In this document: positions 57,197 to 64,000 of the stretch, in pieces | Layout: every line of letters starts with the position of its first letter | Position numbering within the stretch: position 1 is the first letter of the stretch | Assembly (NCBI GenBank): GCA_031841125.1 | Contig: CM063107.1 | Coordinates: forward strand, 48,497,497 to 48,561,496 | Direction: 5' to 3' | DNA: 64,000 bases | Source: Acanthococcus lagerstroemiae | Taxonomy: Eukaryota > Arthropoda > Insecta > Hemiptera > Eriococcidae | Translations under genes and position numbers: made by a program | The notes under the pieces: model-generated | What the model saw: the letters and a program-made list of their open reading frames with translations, nothing else | What the model was told of the DNA's origin: nothing | Databases searched by the model: none

Positions 57197-57425
57197 CAGG
57201 TTAATGCTGGGTGAGCGTTGCCTTGGTCAGTAGGGTGCGCCATAGTGGCTCTGGCAGGACAGCGCGAATCCAAAGCGGAGAGACGAAATGGAGGCTCGGG
57301 CCAGCCTCAATGCGTTCCTCTGGTCACTGATGCGATACTCAAAAGGGTAGTTTCCGGGGCCAGGGGTGTGGTGTCTGAGGAGCCATTTTGGCATGCGTGC
57401 ATCGCTATACGCCCCACCAAGTAGA
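57197..57425 (+). mobile_element. R1-clade LINE 3' tail, truncated copy
   Basis: It matches the 3' UTR of the 50.7-53.1 kb LINE in the opposite orientation. Shared text includes GGTCAGTAGGG, TGGCAGGAC, ACTGATGCGAT, GGGTAGTTTCCGG and TTTGGCATGCGTGCATCGC, ending TACGCCCCACCAAG. Only the last 230 bp were copied, a severe 5' truncation. The ORF across it is not a gene. Confidence 0.88.
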
Positions 57426-58550
57426 ACCTTGGTACGCCACGGGTGGCTATTTGGAACAAAACTGAGGGGCAGTTCGTCAGAGACCTTGAGGTACTATCAG
57501 GATTACCAACCCTTATGATTTATCCCTAGATTTGGTACTAATTTTTAAACGCCTAAAACATGTTGGTGACTGTTCTGGTGATTCCGATAGAGGTTGTGGA
57601 TTTTCTCGTGATTTTTCAAATTTTACCTGATTGTAGGTTGAAACTACATTTTCAAGCAAATTCACCGATGTTTTGTTGAATGAAAATTCGTTCATTTATC
57701 GTTGTTTCTTTACAGTTGGCTCTCTAGTCAGGTCGATTTTAGAATTGTGTTTGATAATGAAAATATTATGGCGAAACAATTGCGTGTTTGAGTAGTGCAT
57801 CAGAAAATCTTAAAAATTATACTATTATTTCTATAGTAATACAGGAAAAAAACTGGTTATTTTCTAGAGATTAAAAAAAATAATTTCTGAGGTTTTGTGA
57901 TACGTACTTAGCAGATTTGAGTCGAATAATATGGCATCTAGAAGTTTAGATTAAATGTACCCACTTTCCAAATCGTACCGTTTTCTATATGTTGAAGTCT
58001 TATCGACGAGAATGCAAAAATGCATTTTACACAAATGCGGTTGTAAAATGATTGTTAGTTTTGATGTTTTCATGAGCTTGTATCAACATCCTCTGAGGCT
58101 CCTATGTGTAAATTTTAATTTGTGTTCTATTCTATATTTAAAAACACGGTGAATAGCCGACTAGTGCAGTTCGCCATTCAAGAATGTGAAGAAAACCTTC
58201 CGATGCCTCAACATACTAATCTTGTTCTTTTTGATCTGTTCCAGGTAAGAAATGGGCATGTGATTATGATCAGTTTGACTTATGAAGACTGTCTAGTAAG
58301 AACACTTTGTTTTAGACTAGATGAAATACTACACGTAACAGATGTAAAGGGTTCAGAGATTTGGGAAATAGAACTACTAGAATGAATGTGAAGAAATTGT
58401 TCCCAAACTTTGCAGTCATTCATGTCATCGTTCGTCTCGAAATGGTGAATTAATTCGTGGGTGGGTTGTTCGGTGGTCCTTATCTTCTAACATCGGAAAT
58501 TTGATGACGCAGCCCTCCCCCAGATCGGCTCAAATGAAAAGAATTCCTGG
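57426..58550. other. No recognised feature
   Basis: CAGGATTACCAACCCTTATG near 57,499 resembles a hAT-type left end (compare 34,270) but has no partner. The 87-codon ORF 58,122-58,385 has unusually even composition and an acidic C-terminus for this window; I do not recognise it and would not call it a gene without further evidence. Confidence 0.4.
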
Positions 58551-58554
58551 AAAG

Positions 58555-58945
58555 TTTCAGCTCTTTCGGATTAGGGGAATACTTGCTGTAAGCTTCGTTT
58601 CATCCTTATGGGGAAATACATTGATATTTGACTATTTCACTAAACAACATTCTTTCCTCAGTCTGTAATAATGTTAAAAATATAAACGTAAACTTTTTTG
58701 GTAGGTTTTTTTGATACCTATTGAACCCATGGTTCTTTTTGAAACGTTATGAGTTGATGGTTCGGAGATCGGAGGACTGAAAGGGGGCTCCAAAGTATTC
58801 AACTAGTTTTTTCGGCGTAGGATTGGGTTATTTTTGGTTTCGACCGTCTAGAATACCACTGGAGTGGGCTAAACTCCCAGTCGGGGTAATTTTTTCTAAG
58901 ATGGTAGTTGATGTATTAATTTTCAAGGCATTGAATCCTTTCTCA
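58555..58945. repeat. Unclassified repeat shared with 13.95 and 40.27 kb
   Basis: TTCGGATTAGGGGAATAC ... CTTATGGGGAAATACATTG matches the other two copies. GGGGTAATTTTTTCTAAGATGG, further on, matches the 40,930 block. Non-coding and of unknown class. Confidence 0.5.
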
Positions 58946-59241
58946 GCTGTATGTAGTTTTCAGTTTTAATTCCTGGTTTGTATCTCGAAAAAATGCTTTT
59001 GAAAGAGCCGAGGTTTCCAATAGAAGATTTTTTTACTTGATTCATAAAAAATTCTTCTCATGGGATTGGAAACAGATATAAAATGGTTTGAATTTCCTAA
59101 TAACAATCGAGTACCATAATGAAACCGAACGAAGAAAACTATCAAAATTAGTTCAAGATGACGTTCTCAAATCACTCCCTTTCCGTCCAGGTTGCAATTA
59201 AAAAGTTGTAAAAATAAAAATTTTTTTCTGTTTTTAAAAAC

Positions 59242-60230
59242 ATTTGAAGAGCTCTTTTCCAAAGTGGCCTAAGTCAAAGCAAGTCATTTTTCAAAATAGG
59301 ATTAGAACTGTTTTCCTCCCTCATTCACTGCCGCGTTCTGTTTTCTGTTCGGAAAAAACTACGTAGAAAATGTTCGTGGGTGGTATATTTAACTAATTCA
59401 TAAAAATTACTCATGAAAAATTGGCATTTCGGAGGCTACAAGGCTCTGAAATTGGAAATTCGTTAACTTAGGCCATTTTGGAAGAATAAAATGTGTTCGA
59501 TAAGTTTCCAGTTGATATAATGTACGATTTTCACCATAATAAATTGTACTTTGTTGCACCCTGTCAAACTTTAATTTAATTCCCCCCCCCCTTTTGACTG
59601 TTGTAAAAACTGACTTTCTTTTTATTGAATTCTCTGAAAAATTGAAATTTCTGGCATTGCTACAATACAGCAGTAATCAAAAATTAGTTTCACATCTTTT
59701 GGCATTGTGTCACTCTGAAAGACTTTCGATTTGGACCATATTGGAAACCAACCACATTTTTTTAATTCCTGGTAATGCTGGAACGTCCTGATTGAAAGAT
59801 GACCGATGGACCTGCACCGCCTCTTTTTGGCAACCGGTGGACGGAAAGAGGAGGAAGGGAGTGCGGTGGAAAGACGACGTAAACCAATTTCTAGATTCGT
59901 TGAACTACCAAAAAGTAGCAGTCAACCGCAGGGAAGGGATCGTTTACAAGAGACTTTTGCTCTGTATGGGCCGGAAGGGCCATGAGACTAACCTTGGGTA
60001 GAATATAATTATCTTAATTTTAATTCAAGTTTCTCTTCAACTATTTTTTTCTTATTCTGTCACTTACCCCTTAATAAAAGTTATGTTGATCTTGAATGGT
60101 GGAACGGAAGGAGATAGGAATGTGGGGAAGCTTACCTGTTATAGTTTCTATTTTTTACCACAAGATGGCGCATCAAACTCACTTCTGACAAAAACTGATT
60201 TAGGCCATTTTGGAAAAGAGCTCTTCATTT
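59242..60230. mobile_element. TIR element of the GAGGAGC/GAAGAGC family
   Basis: The left end TTGAAGAGCTCTTTTCCAAA and the inverse right end ATGAAGAGCTCTTTTCCAAA both run on to (G/A)TGGCCTAA(G/A)TC. This resembles the TIR at 23,648 (GAGGAGCTTTTTTCCAAAAC). Internal half-ends (TTAGGCCATTTTGGAAG at 59,469) suggest more than one insertion. The element contains the LINE tail at 59,785-60,000 and an eleven-C run near 59,581. Boundaries are approximate. Confidence 0.6.
59785..60005 (+). pseudogene. RTE-like LINE C-terminal tail
   Basis: The frame reads LKDDRWTCTASFWQPVDGKR and then R-K-G-V-R-W-K-D-D-V-N-Q-F. This matches L-R-D-E-R-W-T-Y-R-A-T-F-W-Q-P-L-D-G-K at 26,060-26,150. The end (RDFCSVWAGRA in the next frame) corresponds to the C-terminus there. 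It is a 5'-truncated copy of a related but not identical LINE family, with only the last 70 or so codons. Confidence 0.85.
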
Positions 60231-60529
60231 GATAGTAAGATGACGGGCCTCGAGAGTATTTGTAAAAATTATGCGTAATGAAATTGTTTTCCGAGAACAC
60301 ATTGCCTTGCAAAGGGAAACATTTTCTTCAAATTGAAAATTGAAAATTTTGAAAGCGTGTGTAAATTTTAACTCCACTGAATTTATCTGTTAAACCGACT
60401 ACAGTGATCATTTTGTTAGCCGTAGCCACGATTTTTTATTTTTTACAATTCGTGATTTGTAGAAGGTCCCACTTTGTTGATATCACCCTTAGATTTCTAG
60501 GTGTAGCCATCTTTCTATATCAGAGTTAG

Positions 60530-60635
60530 CTTCCTCCTATTCTGCCGCAGACTCATTCGGGGCGTTTCCGGAATAGGGGGTGCGGTGTCCCGGGGCCAAT
60601 TTGGCATTCGTGCATCGCCATACGCCCTTCTATCA
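60530..60635 (+). mobile_element. R1-clade LINE 3' tail, very short copy
   Basis: GGGGGTGCGGTGTCCCGGGG and TTTGGCATTCGTGCATCGCC, then ATACGCCC, match the final 100 bp of the LINE 3' UTR at 50,740-50,850 (opposite orientation). It is the shortest of three copies of the family. Confidence 0.8.
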
Positions 60636-60639
60636 TCGA

Positions 60640-63600
60640 ATATCAGGGTTAGAATTTTCGATTTCTTGATTTTAATGAATGAATACGTACAAAGATAATT
60701 GTGTGCTTTTATCTTATTGGCTGGGCATATCGTTAGGTAGTCTGGTTCTTTGTCAGGAAGCGAAAAATGAAGACGGGGAGAAGGTCTCACATTGTTGGTG
60801 GGCAGAAATCTCTCTTCTTTCCATCATGAAACTTTTTTGTTTGTTTAATAAATTAATATTGATTACTTGTTCACACTTGCATTAAAAATCCCCCCCCCCC
60901 CGTGTGACTTAGTGTGACTTATTCAGTGCTCTTGCCTTGTAACTATGTGGTATCAACAGAAATCGAACTGATTCAGTTTATACGTTTAAATCCACCAGTT
61001 TAGAATATTCAGGTTATTCACACCGTGTCCCCCCTCCAGTGTAACTTTCTTTGAAAAAGGCTAGTGACTACCTAGTATTGTCAATAGACATCTAAATAGA
61101 CCAATTTGTTCAACTAATCTACAATTTTTGTATGTTATAGTAGAAAACCTCAGAATTTGACTATTCAAAACTTTAAATCCGTTTTTCCTCAGAACTCTGA
61201 TTTTCCAATTTTAAAAATGCTAACAGGGCGAATTTTTATCTACAGCGTATGTTCTGGGTTCTTTTGAAAGGTAATCTCGTGTAGTTTCTGGATCTATTGC
61301 TAACTCCCTGTCGATAATGCGGGACTTTTTTCTTAGTTCAACCAAAGAGTAACAGACTGTAAGTATCTAGGCTCACCTTTGATATCATAGAGGATTTTTA
61401 AGATAATTTTGGTATTAATCATGATTATTCACGGAGCAAACTATCGGACTAACACGAAACCAAGCAGATTTTCTGATAAGGTCTAGTTCCTTTAGAGATC
61501 AACAAATTGCTCCCCCAATAAGGAGGTCCCGGGAGGGTTTACTAACTTAAAGAAGTGTGTTATCGCACCCAACATTCGAAAGCTCAAGTCAAAAGTACTA
61601 CAGCTCCATCTGGAGGAATCGCAAGTTCCTTCCAGTATATCACAATATGAGTCAAAACATGGCATTTTTTTCGGGTAAACCACCCCAATCGCGTCAGAAT
61701 GTCGTGTGCCAAGCAAGCAGCCTCATCTGTATACTTGTAACCCTTGAGTGCTACCATTTTATCTTTTTCCTGGAATGAAATAATTATTCAGCTCCTTTAA
61801 ATGTACGAGTAGGCAAATGTATCTGATTCAGCTCCTTTATGTGTGCGATTAGGCAAATATATCCACATATTGTCAGGATACTTGCGTGCTTCTCTGTTAA
61901 AGGAGGATCGCGCGTACTGGAACACCCTGTAATCTTCTACTATGCTATCTTCTCAATTCTAGCTGTTTGCCGCCTTCTTCGAATCAGGGAAAGTGTTATG
62001 CTAATCTTTTGAAGAGCTTCCTGTCTCAGTTCTCGGATTGAGTGCAGTATATCGGTCTCTCTCCTCCAGGCAGATGTACTATTGTCAATTTCGAGTCTAG
62101 TCGATGTTACGCTTCTCTTCGCTCACCTGACAGCTTCATTCATCTCTTTTGGCAAATTTGGTGCAGTCAAGACCTTGGCCTTGATTTAATCGAGGGCTTT
62201 CAATACGCACAGAAGAGGAAATCTGGTTCAGGATTGCAACTTGGGCTTTCCGCTCTAGGAGTAACCACTCCACTTTTGAAATTGTTGGAATTTTCGACAT
62301 GGGTAACCCTGCTCGACATTTTGTTCTCAGCTACAGAGGTCGGAAAAGCGAAAAGGTGTACAAAACGGATCACGATTAAGAGTCGGAGAGATCAAGTTCG
62401 AATCATGGATTTAGGTTTTTAATCTTCGTATGTAAGGCAGACTAATCGTAATGGCTGTACTGTGCTATGTGAAAAAAGACCAAGGGGAAAAACGTGTAAC
62501 GATTAACGAGCGCATTCCTAAATGTAGGTACCCTAGACCCTAGACCGCAAAAAGGAGTGGAAATTATACGGAATTACAAAACGTTTCATCTTGGTGTTTG
62601 ACGGATTGCGTGTCTGCTGTTCGCGGCGCACACGTACCCTTTTTCATTCTGTATAGGGGGGAAAAGAAAAAGAAGAAAAAATTATATGTATAGCTGTCGA
62701 GGTATGGGTGTGTGTAGTGGTACCTACGAATGGACTGAATAATTCCGGATGTCGGTTTTTACGGGTAACGTAGTTAGGTATAAAAAGTTTTCGTAACAGG
62801 TAACAGCTTAGCCCAAGTCGAATAGTAGTAACTCTACTCGGGTGCTCGTAGATAAATTAGATTTTGTGGAAACAGCATTCGCGCGTATAGATATACAAGT
62901 ATGGAGAGTGCGAGACTGAGAAAAGAGTTCAATCTTTAAACATTCCGTTGGCGCGAGTAAAATATTTACGATCGAGTCGAATAATATACGAGATATCGAG
63001 TATACAGCTATGTGCGTCGTTTTTCGTTTCAAAGGATCCATCCGCATTTTGTTGTACGAGAAAATTAAAAGGTCTTGTAAGGTGATAACGTTATTTTCTA
63101 TCGAAATGAACTTGAACCCTGAAATACCCATTATGAGGTGGCTAGGACCAACTTATGGCCGTCTGTTTATTCTCTTTGACGAGTAGTTGGCATTTTGCAG
63201 GAACGTACCTGAGGCAATAGTTTTTCACGCATTATTGAAATTGGATATGAAATTGAATCGTGCGACCTACGAAACTTCGACAAGCAGGAAAGAAGAGAGG
63301 AGTCGTCATGAGAGACTCGATTTTTCGATTAATAAATGTTTTTGCGATGACACCCTCTTCCCATTTTCGGGACGACGACCCTTGACTTTCGTTGATCTGT
63401 TTTGGCTGTTACGCGTTGCCAGGCCGATTCTTTCGTTTTTGCAAAAGTTGAATGCCTCGTAGTCCTTCTCCTTCGCCGCCAGTCAGAAAGTCCTTGTTGT
63501 TTAAAAACTTGGGGTTTGCTCATGACGAGAGTGGTGAGAGTGTGCACCGATGTGCGATAACTGACCAGTAGGGTGGTCATTACTTTGTAATAGATCGAAA

Positions 63601-64000
63601 CTCGTAGCGTCTGAGGGTCAATGTTGTGAATTTGGGCTCAAAATTACTGGAATAAATCGAACAAGAAGTAGTAAGCGAAGTGAGCCAATTCTGGCGGCGA
63701 ATGAAGGCACGCCGAATAGGGTTACTCCTGAAATTTGCTTCAATTTTACCGGTAAGTTGGGCACTATAAAAGTATTTGAGTGACATGAAAATCGAATAAC
63801 AGTATACTACAGGACGGACAGAGGTGTTTGGAAGAATACCCTGTCATAGGATTTTACAAAGCTTGGCCACTTCTCTGATGGCAGCGTTCAATCACCGCCT
63901 GCATTTTACCTCATTATCGTCGTCGTTTCCATTTCTTGCGGTAGGTCTATTGGCCTGTCTGCGGGGTCGCTGTCTGCGATCCTCCTGAAGACTTCGATGT
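60640..64000. other. No recognised gene; minor repeats
   Basis: Contains a twelve-C run near 60,889 and a 40 bp tandem duplication at 61,787-61,862 (ATTCAGCTCCTTTA ... GGCAAAT(G/A)TATC). GGAACACCCTGTAA at 61,920 is a lone mariner-like end. The 126-codon ORF 62,042-62,422 and the ORFs at 61,492-61,778, 62,808-63,131 and 63,187-63,786 have no recognised domains. The last 100 bp become GC-richer and could be the edge of another element. Confidence 0.4.

Noticed and set aside
58122..58385. 87-codon ORF with a plausible globular-looking sequence
   Set aside because: No recognised motif, no neighbouring exon, and no splice structure I can defend. Mentioned only in the gap entry.
62042..62422. 126-codon plus-strand ORF
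   Set aside because: No domain; composition is typical of chance translation. No supporting context.
1..64000. Bacterial features (operons, ribosome binding sites, terminators) and host protein-coding genes
   Set aside because: Nothing in the window resembles prokaryotic gene organisation, and no exon of a conserved animal gene was recognised.

Overview
This is eukaryotic, repeat-rich, AT-rich DNA, most likely from an arthropod and probably an insect. The evidence is the company of elements: jockey-clade, R1-clade and RTE-like LINEs, several mariner lineages, pogo/Tigger elements, hAT miniature elements and a tRNA-derived SINE. I found no convincing host gene, exon, rRNA or functional tRNA. 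Nearly all ORFs are short chance frames in AT-rich sequence. The window reads as intergenic or intronic DNA that is a graveyard of nested transposons.

Layout. 0.8-3.4 kb: a palindromic miniature element, then a degenerate CTGA/GACT satellite interrupted by a 1.2 kb inverted-repeat element. 6-7.6 kb: an AT-rich simple tract and a mariner C-terminal fragment. 8.9-9.9 kb: an RTE 3' fragment and a 540 bp palindromic element. 12.3-13.3 kb: two inverted segments with a shared LLEP-type peptide repeat. 14.5-16.8, 20.3-21.8 and 31.6-32.4 kb: three copies of one element family (ends GGGTCGGC), the first hit by a pogo mini-element and the second by two SINEs. 19-20.3 kb: a decayed R1-clade LINE. 23.6-26.6 kb: a MITE, then a pogo element carrying an RTE-like fragment. 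26.6-28.1 kb: a jockey LINE. 29.6-30.8 kb: an R1-like RT remnant and a Tigger C-terminus. 30.9-34.8 kb: four hAT MITEs. 37.9-42.6 kb: mariner, SINE, Tigger and a second mariner. 44.2-46.0 kb: a possible solo LTR and a TIR element built around a 71 bp tandem repeat. 48.0-55.0 kb: an RTE-like LINE broken by an R1-clade LINE, a hAT MITE and a palindromic MITE, with a second copy of that MITE beside it. 57-60.6 kb: two tail-only copies of the same R1-clade family and another TIR element.

Best-supported events: insertion of the R1-clade LINE at 50,723-53,134 (8 bp target duplication; the host reading frame is contiguous across the site), the hAT MITEs at 53,765-54,543 and 31,184-31,450 (perfect 8 bp duplications), the SINE at 20,523-20,739 (15 bp duplication), and the mariner/pogo elements flanked by TA. 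Most novel-looking: the 44.6-46.0 kb satellite-bearing TIR element, the pogo mini-element that joins an N-terminal HTH to a C-terminal PHD-like finger, and the tRNA-derived SINE family. All coordinates were read by eye; boundaries without a target duplication are approximate.
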